Shown here one piece after another: positions 35,547-44,866 of a DNA stretch of 64,000 nt (positions are counted from its first letter, which is position 1; every line of letters starts with the position of its first letter). The stretch comes from UBA6059 sp964351595 (GTDB lineage Bacteria; Bacteroidota; Bacteroidia; Cytophagales; Cyclobacteriaceae): contig CAYGOT010000016.1 of the NCBI GenBank assembly GCA_964351595.1, positions 1 through 64,000 of the forward strand, read 5' to 3'. A model generated the notes under the pieces. It was not told where the DNA came from. It saw only the letters and a program-made list of their open reading frames with translations, and ran no database searches. The position numbers and the translations under genes are program-made.

Positions 35547-35586
35547 ATATCACGCACTAATGCGTGATACATTAATGTTGGCACAC
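35547..35586. repeat. Cassette-boundary hairpin, copy B
   Basis: TATCACGCA (35548-35556) pairs with TGCGTGATA (35561-35569), loop CTAA, followed by ATTAATGTTGGCACAC. The last 11 bases TGTTGGCACAC (35576-35586) are a perfect inverted copy of GTGTGCCAACA at 36934-36944, which brackets the gene between them. Confidence 0.7.
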
Positions 35587-35600
35587 ATTCACTCAACTCC

Positions 35601-36932
35601 ATGACAGCTCTTATCATCATCATTGTAGGTGTGTTACTTTTCTACCTTCTAACAAACAACAAGGGAGGCGAACAGCCAACGAACAACAATTCAACTAACA
35701 AATCTGAATCGACCATTTCCGAACTGGAATTCCCGGACAGAAACCCAGCAATTGATTGGCATTTTCAAGCAATCCAAAAGGGAATCCAAGAAGGCAACTT
35801 TGAATTGGTAAACCTTTCATATGCAAAACTGATTGAAAGTATTAGGCAACAGAGCATTAATCAGCCCAACGAGTATGACGACCTCCTAAACTCCGTTCGA
35901 CAGGAATATGAAGTGTTTAGAACACACCACAATTTTGAATATCCAGAACAGTTTCTTCCTCCCAATGAAAGAAAAAAAACGAAGAAAAAAGCCGAAGACT
36001 TAGTGAACGTTTCCTCGAAATCTGAAGGAACCACTACAACTTTCACAATTAACTTAAACAGGGAAGAACTTGAAAGAAGACTTAAAAACAAAGAATTTAA
36101 AAAATCTGTCCCTGATGTTGCTGATATCGCTGGATTTTATGGAAGCAAAAGCCTTTCAATGAATAAAGAATTCTGCGTAACTAATTCTCAGAAAGGCGAT
36201 TTTGCCGTTCTTCAAAACGACAGTCTACTTTTTAAGAAGAAACTAAAAAGACCTAATGACTGCTTAGTAAGCAACAATGGAATTTCCGTTTGCAGCGACT
36301 GGTTGAACTTTGACGGTCTTGATGGGACATTCTTGGTATTCAACCAAAGAGGATAAGAAATTTTCTCAATTCAAACCACCGCAAATCTTGGAAAAACAGG
36401 AATTAGTGAAAATGGGGAGATTGCCCTATTTGAAACCTACAACTCGACCACTGATGATGCCGACAAGATTTTTATTATTGATGTCAAGGAGGCAAAAGTC
36501 ATTAGCAAGTTTTTTAGACCTTTTGCATTTGTGAACTGCCAAATCGATACGTCAAAAAACAGAATCCAACTTATAGACAATAAGCAGTTCATTTTCGAAA
36601 TTGACTACTTAGGCAACCAAACCAACAAAGAAGATTACGAGGCTCAGATACTCACAAAAGGAAGCGTCCATCACAAACTTTGGTTTTATATGGAAAAGCC
36701 AGAAGAAGTAAATTTCAAAGACAAAAATTATCTGGACTTGCTAACTCTTGCTACTAAGGACAAGGAAGCCAAATATGCATTTGGAGCAGACAGGATATAC
36801 AGGCTCATAGGCGAGTATCATGAAGCCAACAACAACATCGAACAAACCATCGCCAACTGGGAACGAGCAATTAGTATCAACCCAAAAGTTGGAATTAAAA
36901 GAAAACTGGATAAACTGAAAGGTAAACAATAA
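35601..36932 (+). pseudogene. Beta-propeller/TPR-like protein gene with an in-frame stop
   Basis: The frame is interrupted only by one TAA at 36354-36356 (after VFNQRG). The part before (251 codons) has an N-terminal membrane segment (TALIIIIVGVLLFYLL), a linker and strands such as SLSMNKEFCVTN. The part after, in the same frame, continues with ANLGKTGISENGEIALFETY and ends with a TPR-like segment (NNNIEQTIANWERAISINPKVG). Without the stop it would be a 443-residue anchored protein with propeller-like strands and a TPR. It may be a nonsense pseudogene, or the stop may be a sequencing error or be read through. Bracketed by inverted repeats, AT-rich. Confidence 0.7.
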
Positions 36933-36933
36933 C

Positions 36934-37165
36934 GTGTGCCAACAGACGATATAGCACATACCTCTACTGAGCAATCTGCTACTGATGTGCGAAACATACC
37001 ACGAATCTGCCGCCATGACACTTCGTCGTTATTTATCAGCTTCTGTGCGTGGAGCTATTTATTTGTGGAACGCATTTTCTTTCTGCCACTTTTATCGCTT
37101 CGGCAGATTCGCTACCTTCATCCAAATTTACAAAGGCGATAGGCACGTGCTATATCTGGTCTTTC
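36934..37165. repeat. attC-like folded element, copy B
   Basis: GTGTGCCAACAGACGATATA (36934-36953) opens the element. Its arm GATATAGCAC (36948-36957) pairs perfectly with GTGCTATATC (37147-37156), with flanking bases also matching, leaving a 190-base spacer. The right end reads GGCACGTGCTATATCTGGTC. The structure (short paired ends, long spacer, at the 3' side of one gene) is that of an integron attC site. Small ORFs inside it are not supported. Confidence 0.65.
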
Positions 37166-37259
37166 AAAAGTCAATTTCAAGTCTCAAGCCTATTCGATAA
37201 ATTCCCTATACCTGCCGCAATAATTCCGATAGTCAGACCATCCTATCTACCTTTGTCTC

Positions 37260-38567
37260 ATGATAGGAAAGAACAAAGCAGCCATTCTCGCTAAGCTGGG
37301 GATCAAGGCCTTGAATGCAATGCAGGAGCGTGCACATGCAGCCATCAGCACCGGCGATGAGGTAGTACTGCTCTCTCCTACCGGTACGGGCAAAACGCTG
37401 GCCTTTTTACTGCCCATCATTGAGACGCTGGATCCTGAGCTACAAGCCGTGCAGGCCATGGTGCTGGTACCCTCACGTGAGCTGGCCATCCAGATAGAGC
37501 AGGTCTTTCGCGAAATGGGAAGCGGCTACAAAGCCACGGCCGTTTATGGTGGCCGATCCGGCTCGAAGGACAAGCTTGAGCTCAAGCACCCACCCGCCTT
37601 GCTCATCGGTACACCCGGACGAGTGGCGGATCACATCAGGCGTGACAATATCGAGACACGATATATCAAGACGCTCGTCCTTGATGAGTTTGACAAATCC
37701 CTGGAGGTGGGCTTCACCGACGAAATGAAGGAAATCGTCAGCACGCTGCGTGATGTCCAAAAGAAGGTGCTGACCTCAGCCACACAGCATGTAGCGATCC
37801 CTTCCTTCGTGCGCCTGAGCAACCCTACCCGGCTCAACTTCCTATCGGAATCTACCTCACAGCTACAGCTCAAATCGGTGGTCTCACCAGACAAAGACAG
37901 GCGCCCTACACTCATCGAACTGCTCCGGCATATTGGAAAAAGGAATGGTATTATTTTTTGCAACTTCAAGGATAGCATCCAGGAGGTAAGCGACGCACTC
38001 AGCAAACAGCACATCGACCATGGCTGCTTCCATGGTGGGTTGGAGCAGATTGAGCGCGAGCGTGCCCTCATCAAATTCAGGAACGGCAGCTACAACCTGT
38101 TAGTTGCTACAGATCTGGCGGCCAGAGGGATCGACGTACCCGAAATGAATTTCATCATTCATTACGAGCTTCCCCATACTGAAGCCGAATTCACCCATCG
38201 CAATGGAAGGAGTGCAAGGATGCACAGCGAAGGAACGGCCTATGTACTTTACAGCAAGGATCAAAGACTTCCCGAATTTATCAACGTGCCGGCACCCATT
38301 GCGCTAGCGCCAAAAAAGGAAGCATTATCGAGCGACTGGGACACCCTCTTCGTATCAGGCGGGAGAAAGGACAAGATATCCAAAGGTGACATTGCGGGGC
38401 TGTTCTTTAAGCAGGGCCAATTGACAAAAGAGGAACTCGGAGTGATTGAGTTGAAGCAAGACTGTGCTTTCGTCTCAGTACCCCGTGCCAAGACCGACCA
38501 GCTTATCTCAGAGCTCAACAACACCCGGCTAAAGAAGAAAAAGGTACGCATCACTCGCATTGATTAG
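37260..38567 (+). CDS. DEAD-box RNA helicase, DbpA-like
   Basis: This 435-residue protein has the helicase motifs in order: Q-motif region IKALNAMQERA, Walker A SPTGTGKT (39-46), PSRELA, TPGR, DEFD (142-145) in place of DEAD, SAT (173-175), and the C-terminal HGGLEQIERE, ATDLAARGIDVP and HRNGRSARM. The last 70 residues (KDKISKGDIAGLFFKQGQLTKEELGVIEL ... SELNNTRLKKKKVRI) are a DbpA-type RNA-binding domain. DbpA binds helix 92 of 23S rRNA and helps assemble the large subunit. The DEFD variant is uncommon but known in this group. Confidence 0.9.
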   Translation: MIGKNKAAILAKLGIKALNAMQERAHAAISTGDEVVLLSPTGTGKTLAFLLPIIETLDPELQAVQAMVLVPSRELAIQIEQVFREMGSGYKATAVYGGRSGSKDKLELKHPPALLIGTPGRVADHIRRDNIETRYIKTLVLDEFDKSLEVGFTDEMKEIVSTLRDVQKKVLTSATQHVAIPSFVRLSNPTRLNFLSESTSQLQLKSVVSPDKDRRPTLIELLRHIGKRNGIIFCNFKDSIQEVSDALSKQHIDHGCFHGGLEQIERERALIKFRNGSYNLLVATDLAARGIDVPEMNFIIHYELPHTEAEFTHRNGRSARMHSEGTAYVLYSKDQRLPEFINVPAPIALAPKKEALSSDWDTLFVSGGRKDKISKGDIAGLFFKQGQLTKEELGVIELKQDCAFVSVPRAKTDQLISELNNTRLKKKKVRITRID

Positions 38568-38615
38568 AGGTATAAGGACGCAGAATGAATTATAATTCAA
38601 CCACAGAATAAGGAA

Positions 38616-39197
38616 ATGCAAAATCTGCTATTTGATTATATCTCCCGGTACATTTCCCTGACCGAGGATGAAAAGAGTGCCATGGCAGCTTTGGATGTCT
38701 TTCGCACAGTCAAAAAAGGTACCGTCCTGCTCAAGGCCGGACAGAAGTCAAGGGAAGGCTACTTTGTATTGAAAGGATGCCTCCGTACCTACTACATCAT
38801 AGAGGGGGAGGAAAAAACGACAGAGTTCTATACAGAAATGGAAGGTGTCACCCCAAACTGTGTGGTAACCAACGAGCCTTCCGGATATTATGTAGCTGCT
38901 ACGGAAGATGCTATCATCGCCCTGTCCAACCCCGATATGGAAGCTGACATGTTTGCGAAGTTTCCAAAATTTGAAACACTTTGTCGAATACTTTCAGAAG
39001 AACTAATCGTCAAGCAGCAAACCAGCATAGATGACTTTAAGACCTCTTCTCCCGAGCAGCGGTACTTGAGCTTGCTTCAAAAAAGACCCCACCTCATTCA
39101 GCGGGTACCTCAGCATCAATTGGCGAGCTATTTGGGCGTCAAACCGCAATCGCTGAGCCGCCTGAGGGCCAGAATTCTTGAAAAAAGTAAAAGCTAA
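38616..39197 (+). CDS. Crp/Fnr family transcriptional regulator
   Basis: This 193-residue protein has a cyclic-nucleotide-binding-like domain (residues 20-130: VKKGTVLLKAGQKSREGYFVLKGCLRTYYIIEGEEKTTEF) and a short C-terminal helix-turn-helix (RVPQHQLASYLGVKPQSLSRLRARI). The phosphate-binding cassette is not conserved, so cAMP is unlikely the ligand. It follows the helicase by 48 bases. Such proteins in Bacteroidota respond to unknown signals. Confidence 0.88.
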   Translation: MQNLLFDYISRYISLTEDEKSAMAALDVFRTVKKGTVLLKAGQKSREGYFVLKGCLRTYYIIEGEEKTTEFYTEMEGVTPNCVVTNEPSGYYVAATEDAIIALSNPDMEADMFAKFPKFETLCRILSEELIVKQQTSIDDFKTSSPEQRYLSLLQKRPHLIQRVPQHQLASYLGVKPQSLSRLRARILEKSKS

Positions 39198-39272
39198 GCC
39201 TTACTTCTTAACTTAAGTGAACGTTTAAACACTGCTCGTCTTTGAAGCTTTGCCATCAAACAAAATGATGAT

Positions 39273-39893
39273 ATGCAAAGTAAGATACTAGCACATGGCC
39301 TGGTCCTGATACTCACGACCTGTTCACAACTCAGCGCACAATACGCCAAGTCAGACAGTACCTGCCAAAAGTATTTTATCGGTAGCACCTTTGCCATGGT
39401 GGGGAACTTTGCCCCAACGAACAAACCTGATTTTGTCCAACTCAATCTCGGCTATCGCATTACGGGACAGGATGTGGTATCCCTGGAGCTGAAAACCTGG
39501 AAGTATGCATGGTCTCTAGGCATACCCTACGGGCCTTCATATGAAGCGCCCGAAGAGCAATTTCCCGGATATATCAGAGAGTATGGCTTTGCTCTTGTTT
39601 ATCAAAGATTTCTATGGAAAGGATTGTATGCGGGAGTACACGTCATGAGTGCCTGGCAGTCATTTGTAGATGATAACGGGGTAAAAATTGACGATGGATT
39701 TCAAATATTCAATACTTACAGACTTGGGTATCACTTTAAGTTCTTTAAGGATAGGTTCTTTATTCAGCCTTCTATTGCCATCACCCATCGACCTTATCAC
39801 ACAGAGATGCCCGTGTCATTTAAGCAATTGGATGATAAGTGGCCCAAATACTTTATTGGTGAACCAGGGCTTCATTTTGGGTTTAATTTTTAG
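39273..39893 (+). CDS. Secreted beta-barrel-like protein, function unknown
   Basis: This 206-residue protein has a signal peptide (1-23, ending QLSAQ) and a run of short amphipathic strands: FVQLNLGYRITGQDVVSLELKTW, YGFALVYQRFLWKGLYAGVHVMSAW, FNTYRLGYHFKFFKDRFFIQPSIAITH. It ends in GLHFGFNF, a terminal phenylalanine as usual for outer-membrane barrels. Probably an eight-stranded barrel. No ligand can be suggested. Confidence 0.6.
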   Translation: MQSKILAHGLVLILTTCSQLSAQYAKSDSTCQKYFIGSTFAMVGNFAPTNKPDFVQLNLGYRITGQDVVSLELKTWKYAWSLGIPYGPSYEAPEEQFPGYIREYGFALVYQRFLWKGLYAGVHVMSAWQSFVDDNGVKIDDGFQIFNTYRLGYHFKFFKDRFFIQPSIAITHRPYHTEMPVSFKQLDDKWPKYFIGEPGLHFGFNF

Positions 39894-39944
39894 AGTTTTT
39901 GAAAAGGAACGGGGCTGGTCACCATAGGGCAATGGAGCCTTACT

Positions 39945-40220
39945 TTGAAGCAACTAATGGCCGTGCACCCTCCCGTCACCAACGTACCATCTATGCAGGA
40001 ATGTGAAAGGATCACTATAACACTCCGCACCTATATCGAGCTCAAGGATTGGTTGCGGGCGATTCCCAATGATCATTACTTTAAGGGTAGCAATTGGCGG
40101 AAGGATGCTCCAATGGGATTAGATCATTTTATTGTACCTTTCAAAGCAGAATTCTTGTGGGCAATAAAGTCTGGGATAATTTATTTGAAGCAGGCTAAAG
40201 ACACAAATCCTTCAAAATAG
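39945..40220 (+). CDS. Small hypothetical protein
   Basis: This 91-residue soluble protein has no recognisable domain (ITLRTYIELKDWLRAIPNDHYFKGSNWRKDAPMGL is the most complex segment). It is not flanked by shared repeats. It is open and has ordinary amino-acid composition, so I keep it with low confidence; the start could also be at the second Met (39957). Confidence 0.35.
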   Translation: MKQLMAVHPPVTNVPSMQECERITITLRTYIELKDWLRAIPNDHYFKGSNWRKDAPMGLDHFIVPFKAEFLWAIKSGIIYLKQAKDTNPSK

Positions 40221-40245
40221 TATTGATGATACTCGATAAAGAAAA

Positions 40246-40701
40246 ATGGCAGAAAGACTCATAAAAAAACAAGTAGCGGATCCGATATCGAATCACCAAC
40301 TTCTTTTTGTAAAACTGATTCTCGCCGTACTAGTGGATTTAATGGTACTCGGGCTGTTCAATGAATTTTGGGAATATGTAGTCATTGACTCTTTCAGCAT
40401 TGCTTTAATTGCGGCTTTCTTACTTCAGGTTCTGCTGAAGTTAACGTTGATTTTTGAACACAAAGTAGCCGCGTACTTCAATAAAAAACAGGGAACGCTT
40501 CCTAAAGTAATGCGCTTTTTATCTGCTTGGGCAATCTTGTTTTTTTCCAAGCTAATTATTTTAGAAGCGATTAATCAGGCTTTCGGAGATCACGTTTTGT
40601 TTTTAGGCCCATTCCACGGAGTAATCGCTTTCGTAGTAGTAGTTGCTGCTATTTTGGTTGCGGAAGGGGTCGTTACAAAAATCTACAAATCATTGGCGTA
40701 A
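40246..40701 (+). CDS. Integral membrane protein, four segments
   Basis: This 151-residue protein has four hydrophobic segments (about 22-42, 55-75, 88-108, 120-140). The second is followed by LKLTLIFEHKVAAYF. A few charged residues (E, H) within the segments suggest a transporter or channel-like role, but no family can be assigned. Confidence 0.6.
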   Translation: MAERLIKKQVADPISNHQLLFVKLILAVLVDLMVLGLFNEFWEYVVIDSFSIALIAAFLLQVLLKLTLIFEHKVAAYFNKKQGTLPKVMRFLSAWAILFFSKLIILEAINQAFGDHVLFLGPFHGVIAFVVVVAAILVAEGVVTKIYKSLA

Positions 40702-40944
40702 AGAAGAGGAGCACTGATGGTATCTCAACTCAAACCTCCTCCAATTTCTCAACTACTCTAAGACGAAAAGCTGCCCTAATGCAGCAACCGATGCAAGTAT
40801 CAGGGAATTTGCTAGATTAAATTCCAAAAAATTGAACCCTGAAGCATTCCTATAAACTCTCCTTCGTTTTCTTTGGGATTCCTTCCTTGACCCATTAGGT
40901 AAACATCAATGGCAAAGTCAATTTAAATTCACAGTATTGCAATT

Positions 40945-41385
40945 ATGATTCTAAAGATAATATTCATTGGCACTGCTATTATTGCCGTCAATTTATTCAT
41001 CCAGGGGCTCGGAAATATATTCTGGCTTAGAAAAGTAGTATCGACAGCTAGAAATAAAAATGACATTACAAATAGTGGAATTCTAAAAGTTTTACTGATA
41101 TCAATTATGCTCTTTACCCTAATTCATACACTCCACTCGTTGGTTTGGGCAGGTTGCTATTATGCTATTCCTGAAACTGCGAGTCAGTTTTCCAGCTTTT
41201 CAGAATCGGTTTACTTCTCATTGGTAACTTTTACTACGCTTGGTTACGGGGATATTTCATTGAACTCAGATTGGCGCTTGCTGTCTGGCTTAGAGGCTAT
41301 CAACGGTATCATGTTGATCGGTTGGTCAACTGCAATGATGTACTCTCTCATTCAGAATATCCATAGAAAAATAAATGCGGCATAA
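40945..41385 (+). CDS. Two-TM potassium-channel-like protein
   Basis: This 146-residue protein has three hydrophobic helices (about 2-25, 45-70, 112-138) and a pore loop with TLGYGD (98-103), the potassium-channel selectivity filter. The last two segments and the loop make a classic pore. Its stop codon overlaps the HlyD start (TAATG), which couples the channel to an efflux operon; the meaning is not known. Confidence 0.8.
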   Translation: MILKIIFIGTAIIAVNLFIQGLGNIFWLRKVVSTARNKNDITNSGILKVLLISIMLFTLIHTLHSLVWAGCYYAIPETASQFSSFSESVYFSLVTFTTLGYGDISLNSDWRLLSGLEAINGIMLIGWSTAMMYSLIQNIHRKINAA

Positions 41386-42470
41386 TGGCAAAGGCAAATA
41401 AGAAAAAAGGAAATGCCGTAAAGAAGCTCAGTCTACTGACACTGCTGATAACTTTTCTGCTATTCGTGTGGTATATCGCTGCTGATAGAATCACGCCTAA
41501 CACGGATCAGGCAAGAGTAAAAGGACTACTACTATCTGTTGACCCTATGGTCAATGGATATGTAACTCAGGTCAATGTAAGCTTACATTCGGCTGTGCGA
41601 AAAGGAGACACATTATTCCTGATAGATCCAAAGCCATACGAGATTGCTATCGCAATGGCAGAAAGCGACCTTGAAAAAGTCTCTCAATCCATTAGCGCAG
41701 GTTTGTCTTCCATAAAAGCTGCAACCGCAAGACTGAGCAAAGCACAGGTCAAATTGGACAGGACCACCAAAAACTGGGAACGTACTCAGAAAGTCATCGC
41801 TCAAAATGAAGGTGCACTTTCTGAAGCGGATAAAGACCGCTCTGAAGCATCCTACTTAGATGCTGTCGAACAAGTGAAGTCCGCACAGGCTAACCTCGAC
41901 CAGGAACTAGCCGCTCTTGGCCCAACAGATGCTAACAACCCGGACGTGAAATCTGTAATTAACAGGTTGGAAAAAGCGCAATGGGACTTAACGCATACGG
42001 CCATCATTGCTCCATCAGACGGAATTATCGAAAGCTTCAATGTGGAAGTCGGATATTTCGCCGGCGTGGGTAGATCCATGGTTACCCTGATTTCAAATGA
42101 TGACCTTTGGATTCAGGCAGATCTAAAGGAAAACAACATCTCAAATATATCCTTGGGTGATGAGGTCGACGTGATATTTGATATCGCGCCCGGAGAAGTA
42201 TATAAGGGCAAAGTAAAGAGCATCGCCTATGGTGTGAGCACTGATAGAACGAATGCGGGAGGCTTGCCCACAGTAAGTAGTGCACAAGGTTGGCTCAGGG
42301 ATCCACAACGCTTCCCTGTCATTATAGAAGTAGATGATCAAGAAATCCTCGAGAAGCTGCGGCAAGGAAGTCAGGCAGAAATAGTAGTCTACACAGAAGA
42401 CAACTGGCTACTTAACGCTTTGGCTAGCGCGAGAATCACAATACTTTCTTACTTATCATATGTTAGATAG
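41385..42470 (+). CDS. HlyD/EmrA-type membrane fusion protein
   Basis: This 361-residue protein has a single membrane segment (about 14-32), then a periplasmic adaptor: barrel-sandwich hybrid half (VDPMVNGYVTQVNVSLHSAVRKGDTLFLIDP), a long coiled coil (about 85-190, rich in LEKVSQSI, KAQVKLD), the second half (IIAPSDGIIESFNVEVGYFAGVG), and a beta-barrel (LWIQADLKENNISNISLGDEVDVIFDIAPGEV). It links the inner-membrane DUF2955 protein to the outer-membrane channel. It overlaps the channel gene before and the DUF2955 gene after. Confidence 0.92.
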   Translation: MAKANKKKGNAVKKLSLLTLLITFLLFVWYIAADRITPNTDQARVKGLLLSVDPMVNGYVTQVNVSLHSAVRKGDTLFLIDPKPYEIAIAMAESDLEKVSQSISAGLSSIKAATARLSKAQVKLDRTTKNWERTQKVIAQNEGALSEADKDRSEASYLDAVEQVKSAQANLDQELAALGPTDANNPDVKSVINRLEKAQWDLTHTAIIAPSDGIIESFNVEVGYFAGVGRSMVTLISNDDLWIQADLKENNISNISLGDEVDVIFDIAPGEVYKGKVKSIAYGVSTDRTNAGGLPTVSSAQGWLRDPQRFPVIIEVDDQEILEKLRQGSQAEIVVYTEDNWLLNALASARITILSYLSYVR

Positions 42471-43488
42471 TGTAAGATCATTTTACTGGGATTTAAAAGA
42501 ACATTCGTCCGTACTGCGATGCGTGTTCGGCGTTACTTTAGCGCTTGTAGTATCGACCACCCTTGGATACATGATTCCTCATACCACGGCCATTTTTGCA
42601 TTGATGCTCTTAGCACCAGAAAAAAAGCCACTAGGCTTAAAAACTGAAGTCATAGCTGTTTTGGGCCTTTCTGTTCTGGGGTATTTTGGCAGCCTATTTG
42701 GCAAACACCTTATCGATTATCCACTTGTCATACTTCCCATTTTGGGGCTATGCATCTTTTGGTCTTTCAGGGCTGTGAAGATCCCTGAACCCATTCGGTT
42801 GTTATTTTTAATATTGGCTGTTTTACTACCCTTCGTGAGCCTTATGGCCAATGCTTTGGGAAGTATTGTCCTTTCATCTCTATTGCTCAATTTGATCATT
42901 GCGATGGTGGTGGTTCGCATTGCCTACTTGATCTTTCCATTCACGCGTTTTGAAGAAGTATTAGTAGATAAGAAAAAACCCAATACGAATAAGGAGATCA
43001 ATTTAGATCGAATGGCTTTCAATGGTTTAATGGTAGTATTTCCAATAATAACAATGCTTTATTTCTTCAACTCGAGCATAGCCATTCTGACGCTAGCATT
43101 CATTGTTATTCTGAGCTTTGATCCTTTCATCTACCAATCAAAAAAAGGAGCCGCTATTCTGATTGCCAACATCATTGGTGGACTAGCCGGAGTACTTGTT
43201 TATAATATCCTGGTGATTACCCCGAGCTATCTGATTTACATTCTAGTAATCATCAACATAGCTTTCTATTTTGCGCTTAATCTATATTCTGGTAAGAAAA
43301 TAGCTCCAATCTTTAAAACCAGCTTCAATACCTTTTTTGTGATTATGGGGGTAATATCTACCTCAGATGATAATGCAGGGGGCACAGTTTGGGAACGTCT
43401 GGTGCAGATTGGGCTAGCGATAATCTATGTGGTAGTTGCATTCAAAGTCATAAATACCTTCAATAACCCCAGAGCAGTCAATGCATAG
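42460..43488 (+). CDS. DUF2955/FUSC-like inner-membrane efflux protein
   Basis: This 342-residue protein has about ten hydrophobic segments in two groups, split by a hydrophilic segment (ILVDKKKPNTNKEINLDRM, 155-180). It matches the DUF2955 subgroup of the fusaric-acid-resistance-like superfamily. With HlyD and TolC proteins on each side it should export aromatic acids or similar small molecules. It overlaps HlyD by 11 bases and TolC by 8. Confidence 0.85.
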   Translation: MLDSVRSFYWDLKEHSSVLRCVFGVTLALVVSTTLGYMIPHTTAIFALMLLAPEKKPLGLKTEVIAVLGLSVLGYFGSLFGKHLIDYPLVILPILGLCIFWSFRAVKIPEPIRLLFLILAVLLPFVSLMANALGSIVLSSLLLNLIIAMVVVRIAYLIFPFTRFEEVLVDKKKPNTNKEINLDRMAFNGLMVVFPIITMLYFFNSSIAILTLAFIVILSFDPFIYQSKKGAAILIANIIGGLAGVLVYNILVITPSYLIYILVIINIAFYFALNLYSGKKIAPIFKTSFNTFFVIMGVISTSDDNAGGTVWERLVQIGLAIIYVVVAFKVINTFNNPRAVNA

Positions 43489-44848
43489 TTCTTACTTGAA
43501 ATATTGCCTGATTATCGGTGCAGCTTTGTTGATATCATCCTGCAAAATACAGAAGGACTATGTAGCTCCAGAGATAGAAGAAGCAGCTAATTACCGCTTT
43601 AGTTCTACTCCCGATAGCACCAACTTTGGCAACCTGTCATGGTGGACTATTTTCAATGATTCTATATTGGTATCATTGGTACAAGAAGGGCTTGATAATA
43701 ACCTCACGTTACTCAATACGGTAAGTTTAATAAGACAATCGGAGCTTCAGTTAGAAATTGCCAGGTCTCAACTCTACCCCAGTGTCAACTACAATGTGGG
43801 GGGTGATATCACTAAAAATACTGCAGAGTCTGCAACCACTCAGAGCGTTATTGCAGCGGCTAATGTATCTTATACATTAGATGTATGGGGGAGAATTAAG
43901 AATCAAAATGAAGCAGCCCTACAAGCCTATTTGGCAACACAAATGGCACGTAATCAGGTACAAGCTACTTTGGTTACACAAATAGCAACTATCTATTTTA
44001 CCCTGAGAGATATAGATAACAAGATCATTGTTTCTGAAAACATGATACGGTCGTTATTGGAATTCAGTGCGATCATCCAAGCGCGATTCGATGCTGGCTT
44101 TATTTCCAAAGTAGACTTAAACCAGGTAAAGATTACTCAGAAGGAAGCTGAGGTTACTTTGCAGGCACTATTTAGGGCAAGAGGGCAAGTAGAGAACGCG
44201 TTAAGTACAGTGCTGGGATCAACGCCTAAATCAATTCCAAGAGGACTCTCTTTGCAAAAACAGGTCTTCTCTTCTAAATTCCCCACGGGTGTTCCTGTTG
44301 ATTTGCTACGACGCAGACCTTCAATATTGATTTCAGAAAGAAAGTTGAAAGCTCAATTGGCAATTATCGGTGCTACCGAAGCTCAGCTCTATCCGAACTT
44401 CACTGTGTCGCTAGATTTAGGAGCTCAATTGACCAACCCAAGCCTATTCTTCAGTACTCTGGGCGGTAACCTCGCTGGCCCCATATTTAATAAAGGACGT
44501 ATCGAGAACAATATTGAATTTGAAGAAGAGCGATATAATCAACTTGTTAATGAGTACAAACAGTCCTATTTACTAGCATTTCAGGAAGTAGAAGATGCGC
44601 TGATTGCCATTGATACTTACCGTAATGAATTCGAAATAAGAAGAGAACAGTTAGAACTGGCTCAAGAAGCCTTAGACTTGTCCTGGGTGCGCTATAATGA
44701 AGGAGTGACTTCTTTCTTAGAATTTATCAACTTACAAAACTCACTATTTAGTTCGCAGCTCATTGCATCTGAAAGCTATAAATTGCATTTACAATCTATC
44801 GTCAAGTTATACCTGGCTTTAGGAGGTGGATGGGAAAATGATAACTAA
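43481..44848 (+). CDS. TolC/NodT-family outer-membrane efflux lipoprotein
   Basis: This 455-residue protein begins with a lipoprotein signal (LLISSCK) and has two OEP repeats: the first with DSILVSLVQEGLDNNLTLLN and ARSQLYPSVNYNV, the second with RARGQVENALSTVLGSTP and RRPSILISERKLKAQLAIIGATEAQLYPNF. The C-terminal helix ends YKLHLQSIVKLYLALGGGW. It is the outer-membrane duct of the efflux system encoded upstream. Confidence 0.92.
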   Translation: MHSSYLKYCLIIGAALLISSCKIQKDYVAPEIEEAANYRFSSTPDSTNFGNLSWWTIFNDSILVSLVQEGLDNNLTLLNTVSLIRQSELQLEIARSQLYPSVNYNVGGDITKNTAESATTQSVIAAANVSYTLDVWGRIKNQNEAALQAYLATQMARNQVQATLVTQIATIYFTLRDIDNKIIVSENMIRSLLEFSAIIQARFDAGFISKVDLNQVKITQKEAEVTLQALFRARGQVENALSTVLGSTPKSIPRGLSLQKQVFSSKFPTGVPVDLLRRRPSILISERKLKAQLAIIGATEAQLYPNFTVSLDLGAQLTNPSLFFSTLGGNLAGPIFNKGRIENNIEFEEERYNQLVNEYKQSYLLAFQEVEDALIAIDTYRNEFEIRREQLELAQEALDLSWVRYNEGVTSFLEFINLQNSLFSSQLIASESYKLHLQSIVKLYLALGGGWENDN

Positions 44849-44866
44849 CCACAGAATTCATCACCA

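Noticed and set aside
36936..37294. Three small overlapping ORFs after the propeller/TPR-like gene
   Set aside because: They lie within the attC-like fold and the gap before the helicase; their open frames are explained by the palindromic sequence.
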